The notes under the pieces were generated by a model. That model saw nothing but the letters and a program-made list of their open reading frames with translations, was not told where the DNA came from and did no database searches. Both the position numbers and the translations under genes were made by a program. From Flavobacteriaceae bacterium UBA5544 (GTDB lineage Bacteria; Bacteroidota; Bacteroidia; Flavobacteriales; Flavobacteriaceae), in assembly GCA_002426755.1 (NCBI GenBank), contig DINI01000023.1:1-19090 (forward strand): a DNA stretch of 19,090 nt. The letters are read 5' to 3'. This document shows, piece after piece, positions 1-4,752 of this stretch; position 1 is the first letter of the stretch; the number at the start of each line of letters is the position of its first letter.

Positions 1-573
1 TACGTCAAGAAAAGAACCGCAACGAAGAACAAGATCCATGGGGAGAAGGCCCTGGGCTTCCATTCAAGATCGGTGCTGAAATCCCTTGACAACAACCTGA
101 AACATCTGCAGAAAGAGATATCGGCACTGGAAAAAAGGCTTCTGGAACTGGTGAAAAAAGACTGGCGGCACCAGTTGACACTGTTGCAGAGCATCCCTGG
201 GATCGGGCTCAAGACCGCCCTGTTCCTGATAGTGATAACCGATGGTTTCAAGAAGTTCGAGAACGCTTCACAGCTATGCAGCTATGCAGGCATCACGCCA
301 ACGATACGTGAGTCCGGGAGCAGCGTGAGGGGACGCAGCAGGATAAGCAAGGTCGGCAACAGAAAATTGAGGAGCCTCCTGTTCATGGCTTCATTTTCCG
401 CATGTGAGCACAACAGGGCCTGCAAGGCGGTCTTCGACAGGATAGTGGCCAAGGGAAAGAGCCCAAAGCTGGCGATGATGGCCGTGGCGAACAAACTGCT
501 GAAGCAGGCTTTTGCAGTGGCAACATTGGGCATACCGTACGACCCGGAGTACCGCAGCGTGCCCAAAAATTGA
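1..573 (+). CDS. IS110-family transposase, C-terminal part (5' end outside window)
   Basis: The reading frame is open from base 1 and ends with TGA at 571-573, so about 190 C-terminal residues are present. The segment LLQSIPGIGLKTALFLI is the helix-hairpin-helix-like start of the Transposase_20 domain (PF02371). It is followed by the family's C-terminal block with SYAGITP, a serine-rich ESGSSVRG stretch, RISKVGNRKLR and the AMMAVANKLL helix. In IS110 enzymes the N-terminal RuvC-like DEDD domain, not visible here, works with a C-terminal serine; one of the serines in ESGSSVRG is the likely nucleophile. The gene is clearly GC-richer than the AT-rich DNA after ~670, as expected for an acquired element. 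The GTG at 73 is internal, not the real start. The family call is secure from motifs; the subgroup (IS110 or IS1111) cannot be decided without the left end. Confidence 0.9.
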   Translation, partial: YVKKRTATKNKIHGEKALGFHSRSVLKSLDNNLKHLQKEISALEKRLLELVKKDWRHQLTLLQSIPGIGLKTALFLIVITDGFKKFENASQLCSYAGITPTIRESGSSVRGRSRISKVGNRKLRSLLFMASFSACEHNRACKAVFDRIVAKGKSPKLAMMAVANKLLKQAFAVATLGIPYDPEYRSVPKN

Positions 574-587
574 AGTAAAAATAAAAC

Positions 588-640
588 GATGGTGGTAACG
601 GACCATTGTTGGACTGGAGATAACCCGCAGGGTTATTCCA
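588..640 (+). ncRNA. Structured right end of the IS, candidate bridge-RNA segment or terminator
   Basis: A strong hairpin lies at 615-640: ATAACCC (620-626), loop GCA, GGGTTAT (630-636). It is extended by TGGA (615-618) pairing with TCCA (637-640) across a bulged G619. A smaller hairpin precedes it (TGGT 593-596 with ACCA 602-605). IS110-family recombinases are guided by a bridge RNA made from a non-coding end of the element; in IS1111-type members this end is downstream of the transposase gene. A simple terminator is less likely because no T-run follows. The RNA assignment is inference. Confidence 0.4.
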
Positions 641-669
641 TTTCAACGATGCAGGGAGACTTTTGCAAA

Positions 670-719
670 ATTTAAATTGAAATTTGTTTGCTTTTTAACT
701 CAGTTCTTTGTTGCCACCC
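670..719 (-). repeat. Truncated attC-like site F (interrupted by the IS)
   Basis: GTTGCCACCC at 710-719 is the exact reverse complement of GGGTGGCAAC at 1368-1377, so the pair brackets the small membrane-protein gene between them. Reading on the minus strand, the gene is followed by GGGTGGCAAC and then about 40 bases of AT-rich DNA before the IS sequence starts. The other four sites are 137-140 bp long, so this one lacks its distal half. Its inner arm does not match the arms of the other four sites beyond a general A-rich ...AAAAAGC. Confidence 0.55.
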
Positions 720-798
720 GTTTTTTATTTCCGCTCGATGTATTATTTTCAGTTCGTTTTTTCTTAAAATCTAATTTAATCATTTCTGTTTAACTAAC

Positions 799-1101
799 TT
801 ATAAACCATTAAAATTTAATAACGGAAGTGTAATCACAAGTACCAAAAGTAACAATATAACAATTTCAAATTTTCTGAATGCAACTTGTGCTAAACCGTA
901 AAAAATTAAGGTTGATAATGGTAAATAAACTATGGAGCCTATTAAATAACTTTCAGTGCCTAAAATATTTGCGCACATCATTCCAAGTAACATATTTATA
1001 CTACCCTGAAATTCAAAAATTCCAGTAAAGTTCAACCAAAAAATTAATGAATTGGTTAGTAAGTAAGCGATTGAAAAAATAATAATGTTTCTTTTGCTCA
1101 T
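799..1101 (-). CDS. Small membrane protein, cassette 5
   Basis: I do not recognise the family. The 100-residue product starting MSKRNIIIFS is very hydrophobic, with about three likely membrane helices (roughly residues 4-24, 47-71 and 78-97). The frame can extend four codons upstream to a TTG at 1111-1113, but the ATG at 1099-1101 is the more plausible start. It is the last gene of the minus-strand cassette array. It is preceded by an unusually long leader of about 265 bp back to the cassette boundary at 1377; that leader contains what looks like a degraded attC centre. The gene is followed by the truncated site F and the insertion sequence. Confidence 0.6.
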   Translation of the reverse strand: MSKRNIIIFSIAYLLTNSLIFWLNFTGIFEFQGSINMLLGMMCANILGTESYLIGSIVYLPLSTLIFYGLAQVAFRKFEIVILLLLVLVITLPLLNFNGL

Positions 1102-1154
1102 TTCATATGTCAATTAGACAAATTTTTGTTTCGCGTTCGAGTATTTAATTCAAG

Positions 1155-1215
1155 TTGGATTTTTGGGTTTGCGAGGACTTTTCATTTTAGAAACTGCGAA
1201 GGTCAGTTCGCAGAA
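1155..1215 (-). repeat. Possible decayed attC centre in the leader of cassette 5
   Basis: TTTGCGAGGACTTTTC (1169-1184) resembles TATGCGAGGATTTTCC of intact site E (1406-1421). It is followed by a perfect 7-bp hairpin CTGCGAA/TTCGCAG (1194-1200 and 1207-1213). No matching end pair (GTT.../...AAC) is seen around it. It could be the relic of a fused or decayed cassette boundary, or chance. Confidence 0.25.
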
Positions 1216-1367
1216 ATTCTATTTTAAATCAGTTTCGCTTTTCCGTTCAGATTGGTTTTCGGTTTCCTCAATTCAATTGCTCAATATTTCTCTTAAAAAC
1301 CCAAAAAAAAATCGGATTCCGAGTATTTTTTTTCGGATTTTCAATGTTAGCCGAATTTTTCTTTAAT

Positions 1368-1506
1368 GGGTGGCAACGGTTTGTATATGGAAAGTTGCGG
1401 TTTTGTATGCGAGGATTTTCCGCAGGAAAATCAGAGTTAGCAAAACAAGCAACCTCCATCGGTTTAGAACTAAAATAGCAATTTTTTATATACGTTGTTA
1501 CCTACA
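1368..1506 (-). repeat. attC-like recombination site E
   Basis: This is a 139-bp imperfect palindrome between two cassette genes. The distal end GTTACCTACA (1497-1506) is the exact reverse complement of TGTAGGTAAC (2092-2101), which lies on the other side of the lipoprotein gene. The proximal end GGGTGGCAAC (1368-1377) pairs with site F. Inner arms GTATATGGAAAGTTGC (1383-1398) and GCAATTTTTTATATAC (1478-1493) are complementary at 13 of 16 positions. Spacers next to the AAC/GTT ends are unequal (5 and 3 nt). A perfect central hairpin GATTTTCC-GCA-GGAAAATC lies at 1414-1432. These are the R, L and variable-terminal parts expected of an integron attC site. Confidence 0.8.
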
Positions 1507-1512
1507 GTATTT

Positions 1513-2088
1513 TTAATTCAGATTCGTGTATATTAAATCCAAGAATAATTTCCGATACATTATTTTTTGAAATTTATCTTCTGGAATTTTATTCAGCGCT
1601 TCAATTAAATATTCGCTATCAGTATTTAAATTTCCGTAAGCCTCAAATTTGTTATAAGCTAATCCAAATTCAAATTGCCAACTTGACTTGTCTAAAATTT
1701 TTATTTGTTCAAATAAATAACCATAGCAAGATAAATGGGAATTAATCGGAAATAACAAATATGGGTCAAACCCTAAATCCGATTTAAATTTCTCAAAAAA
1801 GCCCGGTTTTATTTCTTTCCGATTTACTTTTTTTAATAATTCCGAATATCCATTTTTACTTATTTCAGTCAGATATTTTTCTTGAATTAGCGAATTTTCT
1901 AATAAACTATGAATATTCTGTTTGTAAATCAGTTTACCGTCAATCGGTCCAACTTCTGTTACGAGTCGATTATATTTGATTTCAGAACATAATTCAAATT
2001 TTTCATCCGCAATTAAGTCAGTCGCATTTTTAGTAGAACCACAAGCTGTGATTAAAGTCAGAATTATTATTTGAAGTAGTTTTTTCAA
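1513..2088 (-). CDS. Predicted lipoprotein of unknown function, cassette 4
   Basis: The 191-residue product starts MKKLLQIIILTLITACGS. This is a classic lipoprotein signal with lipobox ITAC and the lipidated cysteine at residue 16, so it should be membrane-anchored by lipid. The mature part is hydrophilic with no family I recognise. The only reasonable start is TTG at 2086-2088; no in-frame ATG gives the signal peptide. That start lies just 3 nt after the TGTAGGTAAC repeat that marks the cassette edge, so there is essentially no leader of its own and translation must rely on DNA supplied by the neighbouring cassette. The stop codon is 6 nt before the attC-like site E. No promoter is visible inside the cassette. 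Confidence 0.7.
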   Translation of the reverse strand: MKKLLQIIILTLITACGSTKNATDLIADEKFELCSEIKYNRLVTEVGPIDGKLIYKQNIHSLLENSLIQEKYLTEISKNGYSELLKKVNRKEIKPGFFEKFKSDLGFDPYLLFPINSHLSCYGYLFEQIKILDKSSWQFEFGLAYNKFEAYGNLNTDSEYLIEALNKIPEDKFQKIMYRKLFLDLIYTNLN

Positions 2089-2091
2089 TAT

Positions 2092-2228
2092 TGTAGGTAA
2101 CGGTTTTGTGTATGATTAGTGGCGTGTTTAAGCACCTAATTTAGCAAATAAAAACCGAATAGAAAATCCGCGAGGATTTTCGTAAGTAGGCGAGAACCAG
2201 CCATTAATTATACACGGTGTTCTACGCA
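2092..2228 (-). repeat. attC-like recombination site D
   Basis: A 137-bp imperfect palindrome. The distal end GTTCTACGCA (2219-2228) is the reverse complement of TGCGTAGAAC (2698-2707), on the other side of the PLDc_N-like gene. The proximal end TGTAGGTAAC (2092-2101) pairs with site E. Inner arms GTGTATGATTAGTGGC (2108-2123) and GCCATTAATTATACAC (2200-2215) are complementary at 14 of 16 positions, with unequal spacers of 6 and 3 nt. The centre contains AAAATCC-GCGA-GGATTTT (2163-2180). Its arms are of the same type as site B and differ from those of C and E. Confidence 0.8.
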
Positions 2229-2398
2229 GTTTTTTATTCCGCTTAATTTTTCGTTCAGTTTCTCAATTCCATAAACTTGCTAAATTCCGCAAGATTAAAT
2301 TCTGTTTTTTAATTCAGTTTTGCGCAACGTTTATAAATTCCGCTTGAGTAATAATTCCGCAAGAGTAAATTCAGCGTTCTGTTCCGATTTATAGCAAT
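2229..2398. repeat. Gene-free spacer in cassette 3 with short direct repeats
   Basis: This stretch holds no gene. AATTCCGCAAGATTAAATTC (2283-2302) recurs with one change at 2353-2372, and a looser copy starts at 2336; ATTCCGCTT also occurs at 2236. TGCGCAACGTTTATA (2321-2335) resembles the R/L junction of site C (TGCGTAGAACGTTTATG, 2698-2714) and may be a relic half-site. Confidence 0.45.
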
Positions 2399-2644
2399 TT
2401 ATTCATTTGTTTTTAATTCCGTTCTGTTAAAATTCGGTTGAAATTTTCTCGGTTCTTTCGTTACATATTTTTTCTTTAATTGAAAGTAAAATATCGAGCC
2501 TAAAACTGGAAAAAATAGAACAGCTAAAAGCCAAATTGTATTCATATTCGGGTTTTTAAATCTCGACCTTGTTATGTCAATAATTGCCCAAAGCCATAAT
2601 ATAATGGTTAAAATCACAAATCCAATAATCAATGTTGTTTTCAT
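2399..2644 (-). CDS. Small PLDc_N-like membrane protein, cassette 3
   Basis: The 81-residue product has two membrane helices (about 3-22 and 38-57) separated by a short basic loop. The pattern WAIIDITRSRFKNPN...WLLAVLFFPVLGSIFYF matches the PLDc_N family (PF13396), the two-helix module found at the N-terminus of cardiolipin synthases and also as a stand-alone small protein. No phospholipase catalytic domain is attached, so it is not an enzyme by itself; as a single-domain protein its role is unknown. The tail after residue 60 is charged and probably cytoplasmic. The gene starts with ATG about 60 nt inside cassette 3 and ends well before site D; the intervening 170 bp holds only short repeats. 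Confidence 0.75.
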   Translation of the reverse strand: MKTTLIIGFVILTIILWLWAIIDITRSRFKNPNMNTIWLLAVLFFPVLGSIFYFQLKKKYVTKEPRKFQPNFNRTELKTNE

Positions 2645-2697
2645 AATTTTATATTTTATTATTTAATTTTCTGTTTAGCACAATGTTTGTCTTAAAT

Positions 2698-2836
2698 TGC
2701 GTAGAACGTTTATGTATAAGGAAAGTTGCGTGTTTGTGTGCGAGGATTTTCCGAAGGAAAATCAGAAGCTAGCAAACGAGCAACTAACATTAGTTAAGCT
2801 AAAACTAGCAATTTTTTATATACTGTGTTGTGGCTA
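2698..2836 (-). repeat. attC-like recombination site C
   Basis: A 139-bp imperfect palindrome. The distal end GTTGTGGCTA (2827-2836) is the reverse complement of TAGCCACAAC (3335-3344), across the 161-residue membrane protein gene. The proximal end TGCGTAGAAC (2698-2707) pairs with site D. Inner arms GTATAAGGAAAGTTGC (2714-2729) and GCAATTTTTTATATAC (2808-2823) are complementary at 12 of 16 positions; the second arm is identical to that of site E. Unequal spacers are 6 and 3 nt. A perfect central hairpin GATTTTCC-GAA-GGAAAATC lies at 2745-2763. Confidence 0.8.
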
Positions 2837-2841
2837 GTTTT

Positions 2842-3327
2842 TTATATTTCACTTAATCCAATTAGGCTTAAAAATCCAACAATGGTTAATACAGTATCCA
2901 AAGTGTTCAATTTTCGGTTGTCTTTTGGTGAAAACCAAGCTGCAACCATAAATTCTTGTTTTGTAAAAATTAAACTTATTATTCTGAATAAAGTTAAAAG
3001 AATTACAAGTCCAATTAATGTTTTGTCATAATTTGCATAAGAACCAACCACTGAATCAAAATCCGAATTTCTTTTTAGACCGTTTAATATATACCATTGT
3101 AATAGTCCAATGCCAAACCAAATTAGTGTAATTGACTTTTCTCTAAATCTTTGGTAATACATCCAGAAAAGAGATATTGGTCCACCGAAAGTCAATACTA
3201 AAAGTAATGTATTAATAGTCTTTTGAGGGAAAATGGAGAACTTATAACAAAAGTATATAAGTCCGCCGAACAGAATATAAATTCCGATGCAGATTAAGTC
3301 AATTATTTTTAATTTATCTCTAGTCAT
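2842..3327 (-). CDS. Polytopic membrane protein of unknown function, cassette 2
   Basis: The 161-residue product has about five hydrophobic segments (roughly residues 8-28, 37-57, 66-84, 102-120 and 142-159). A basic/aromatic loop (YYQRFREK) follows the second. I recognise no enzyme or transporter motif. The ATG is 7 nt inside the TAGCCACAAC cassette edge, so its leader is almost entirely recombination-site sequence. The stop codon is 5 nt before the matching GTTGTGGCTA of site C; the cassette is therefore packed edge to edge with coding sequence, as is usual for integron cassettes. Expression presumably depends on read-through from upstream. Confidence 0.65.
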   Translation of the reverse strand: MTRDKLKIIDLICIGIYILFGGLIYFCYKFSIFPQKTINTLLLVLTFGGPISLFWMYYQRFREKSITLIWFGIGLLQWYILNGLKRNSDFDSVVGSYANYDKTLIGLVILLTLFRIISLIFTKQEFMVAAWFSPKDNRKLNTLDTVLTIVGFLSLIGLSEI

Positions 3328-3334
3328 TTTAAAT

Positions 3335-3474
3335 TAGCCACAACGTTTCTTGTGTATGAGTTGTGGCGTGTCTCGTCACGAACCATTAAAAGTACAAAAC
3401 TCCGCAGGAAAATCCGCGATGATTTTCCGGAGAAGCACTGACCTAGCCATAACTTATACACGGTGTTAGCAGCA
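3335..3474 (-). repeat. attC-like recombination site B
   Basis: A 140-bp imperfect palindrome. The distal end GTTAGCAGCA (3465-3474) is the reverse complement of TGCTGCTAAC (4178-4187), across the 228-residue gene. The proximal end TAGCCACAAC (3335-3344) pairs with site C. Inner arms GTGTATGAGTTGTGGC (3352-3367) and GCCATAACTTATACAC (3446-3461) are complementary at 14 of 16 positions; unequal spacers are 7 and 3 nt. The central hairpin is GGAAAATC-CGCGAT-GATTTTCC (3407-3428). Confidence 0.8.
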
Positions 3475-3479
3475 GTTTT

Positions 3480-4166
3480 TTATTTTCCGAAAAGTTTATT
3501 TAACCAAGAATTATTTTTTTTATTATTTGATATTGGTTTGGTTAATTTTTCCTTTTCAAAGTACAATTTTATTTGTTCAAATAGTTCCTTATAATAATCT
3601 AAATATTGCGGTCTTTTGTTTTCAATTATTGGTCGGCTTAAAGCAATATAGCAAAGTTTTGGACTGCATTTTTCAAAGAAGTTTTCAGAGTGCTTTTCTA
3701 GAATACTTTTTAGCTTATTTACATAATTTGAAACAAATTGTTCTGACTCTAAAGAATTATTTCTGGAAATTTTATAATGCTGATATTTTTCCCAGGCTCT
3801 TTTATTTTCTTTTACATTTTTGTCGATTGTATATAATCTTGATAAACTATAAAACCAATAATTAGAATTCTCTAATATGTTGTTATTATCCATAACTAAT
3901 TCTAGTTCCTCAACGTTAATTGAAACTGGATAAAGCATCAATTCAGAACTTAATGATTTTTTTATCTTCTCAAAATTTATTTCCGCACATTTATGAATGT
4001 AAACGAGATGATAATCGTCAAAATATCCTTTTCTGTTTTCTTTTATAATTCCAAAAATTCCAGATGGCATTACTTTGAAATAATGTACACCTTTTTTCTT
4101 AAATCCCTGACTTAACAAAATTGGCCCAATTTGGTTGTCAAAATGTTTGTTTAAATTTGAACTCAT
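3480..4166 (-). CDS. Possible DUF4304-type soluble protein, cassette 1
   Basis: The 228-residue product has no signal peptide or membrane helix and should be cytoplasmic. Its N-terminus, a short helix then LLSQGFKKKGVHYFKV and a beta-rich FGIIKENRKG...HLVYIHKC stretch, resembles the DUF4304 family. That family is often found as single genes in variable genome regions; its function is unknown. The rest is charged and helical with a lysine-rich tail. The ATG lies 11 nt inside the cassette edge at 4178-4187 and the stop is 5 nt before site B. As first gene of the array it is closest to the candidate promoter at 4202-4209. The family assignment is from memory of the pattern and is tentative; that the gene is real is better supported. 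Confidence 0.6.
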   Translation of the reverse strand: MSSNLNKHFDNQIGPILLSQGFKKKGVHYFKVMPSGIFGIIKENRKGYFDDYHLVYIHKCAEINFEKIKKSLSSELMLYPVSINVEELELVMDNNNILENSNYWFYSLSRLYTIDKNVKENKRAWEKYQHYKISRNNSLESEQFVSNYVNKLKSILEKHSENFFEKCSPKLCYIALSRPIIENKRPQYLDYYKELFEQIKLYFEKEKLTKPISNNKKNNSWLNKLFGK

Positions 4167-4177
4167 TGGTTTGTAAT

Positions 4178-4187
4178 TGCTGCTAAC
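4178..4187 (-). other. First cassette boundary (left edge of array)
   Basis: TGCTGCTAAC (on the minus strand GTTAGCAGCA) pairs exactly with 3465-3474. Beyond it, at 4188 upward, there is no second palindrome arm and no further cassette gene. The array therefore starts here, and the adjoining DNA (minus strand ...GATATAACGA) takes the place an attI site would occupy. Confidence 0.6.
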
Positions 4188-4201
4188 TCGTTATATCAAC
4201 A

Positions 4202-4209
4202 CAAATGTA
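4202..4209 (-). promoter_or_regulatory. Candidate promoter reading into the cassette array
   Basis: On the minus strand this is TACATTTG, an exact match to the Bacteroidota -7 element TAnnTTTG, 14 nt before the first cassette edge. A TTG (minus strand, 4224-4226) stands where the -33 element might be, but the 14-nt spacing is shorter than the usual 17-23. It is in the right place and direction to transcribe all five genes, as the Pc promoter does in integrons. Confidence 0.45.
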
Positions 4210-4439
4210 GGCGTTTAACCCTTCAATTGGCAGGATATCGACACTTTTTGCTACAGCTTAATTGTTGAAAATTAAGCCAATTAATTTATAGTGCTATACA
4301 TAAAAAGGCAAAGCCAAAAAACTGCTTGCTAAAATAGTAGGGAGAGTCCTATAAACATACCCAAAATTTTCAATGCAAAGAATTCCATGAATTAAAAAAC
4401 GATGAATTTTGAAGTTTAATCGTCAAAGGGTTAATTATC

Positions 4440-4589
4440 TTATCCATTAATTTCGCAAAGAAGGTCCATTTTTCTTAATCTGTATTTTATTCTAATTTCA
4501 AGGCTCGCCACCATAATTTTGCAGGTCACCAATATAGTTACAAAGTTCATCACCATGATTGTCGTATTCACCATCCAACCATCCATCAT
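4440..4589 (-). CDS. Doubtful 49-codon ORF, possible small membrane peptide
   Basis: An ATG-initiated frame (rc of 4587-4589) runs 49 codons to TAA. It predicts one hydrophobic helix (about residues 9-27, TTIMVMNFVTILVTC) and a basic tail EIRIKYRLRK. I know no homologue. No promoter or ribosome-binding sequence is evident. A second frame over the same bases is also open for 33 codons without an ATG, so the openness may reflect the local CACCAT-rich sequence. Confidence 0.2.
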   Translation of the reverse strand: MMDGWMVNTTIMVMNFVTILVTCKIMVASLEIRIKYRLRKMDLLCEING

Positions 4590-4699
4590 CCCCAAGCCAT
4601 TAATCAGCAAATCACATCAAATGTCTAAAATCTAATGGCTAGCAGCTAAAATTTCACATCTTAATAACCATGTGAATAATTAAACAAACAATCCGCCGT

Positions 4700-4729
4700 T
4701 ATAAAGATGAAGATTCATATATCTTTATA
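4700..4729. promoter_or_regulatory. Inverted repeat upstream of the TPR gene
   Basis: TATAAAGAT (4700-4708) and ATCTTTATA (4721-4729) form a perfect 9-bp inverted repeat with a 12-nt centre, 23 nt before the TPR start codon. TATCTTTA within it is one base off the TAnnTTTG promoter element. It could be an operator over the promoter or a leader hairpin. Confidence 0.3.
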
Positions 4730-4752
4730 CCGTCAAACAAAAAACAACATGA

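Larger units (their letters stand above)
1..670 (+). mobile_element. Right part of an IS110-family insertion sequence
   Basis: This comprises the transposase 3' part plus about 90 bp of non-coding right end. Composition switches sharply from GC-rich to AT-rich between about 655 and 672, which I take as the element boundary. IS110 elements usually lack clear terminal inverted repeats and target duplications, so the exact end cannot be fixed from this side alone. The palindrome TTTTGCAAAA at 661-670 sits at the switch. The boundary falls inside the last attC-like site of the neighbouring array. Confidence 0.7.
4210..4752. other. Long intergenic region between the array and the TPR gene
   Basis: No convincing gene, tRNA or integrase is visible. 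Nested inverted repeats lie at 4225-4231/4276-4282 (AATTGGC/GCCAATT) and 4256-4263/4270-4277 (GCTTAATT/AATTAAGC). They could fold into one structure near the array edge. A second inverted repeat lies just before the TPR gene. A doubtful small minus-strand ORF lies at 4440-4589. Confidence 0.5.

Noticed and set aside
282..646. Minus-strand ORFs inside the transposase
   Set aside because: Antisense openness in a GC-richer gene; the plus frame carries clear IS110 motifs.
1163..1366. Plus-strand ORFs in the array (1163-1366, 2825-3031, 3527-3865)
   Set aside because: Low-complexity, Phe/Ile/Asn-rich products that are antisense to better genes or lie in the leader; they are shadows of AT-rich sequence.
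1268..1459. Minus-strand 63-codon ORF
   Set aside because: It runs through the conserved part of site E and has no protein-like features.
1368..3474. The palindromes as simple transcription terminators
   Set aside because: The central hairpins lack T-runs and the conserved parts extend over ~140 bp with paired edges lying across genes; terminators do not explain that.
670..4187. Repeats between the small genes as a CRISPR array or REP/BIME elements
   Set aside because: Spacing is hundreds of bases with genes in between, and the units are 137-140 bp with cassette-specific edges that co-vary across genes. CRISPR repeats and REP elements do not have this.
670..4187. Toxin-antitoxin pairs in the small genes
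   Set aside because: No two adjacent cassette genes overlap or are co-translated, and none shows a recognisable toxin or antitoxin motif.
4498..4599. 33-codon minus-strand frame rich in Asp/Gly/Tyr
   Set aside because: No start codon in frame and bounded by stops; possibly a gene remnant but cannot be supported.
4188..4752. Integrase gene, tRNA or attachment site next to the array
   Set aside because: I read both strands and found no recombinase frame and no tRNA-like fold; only short inverted repeats.
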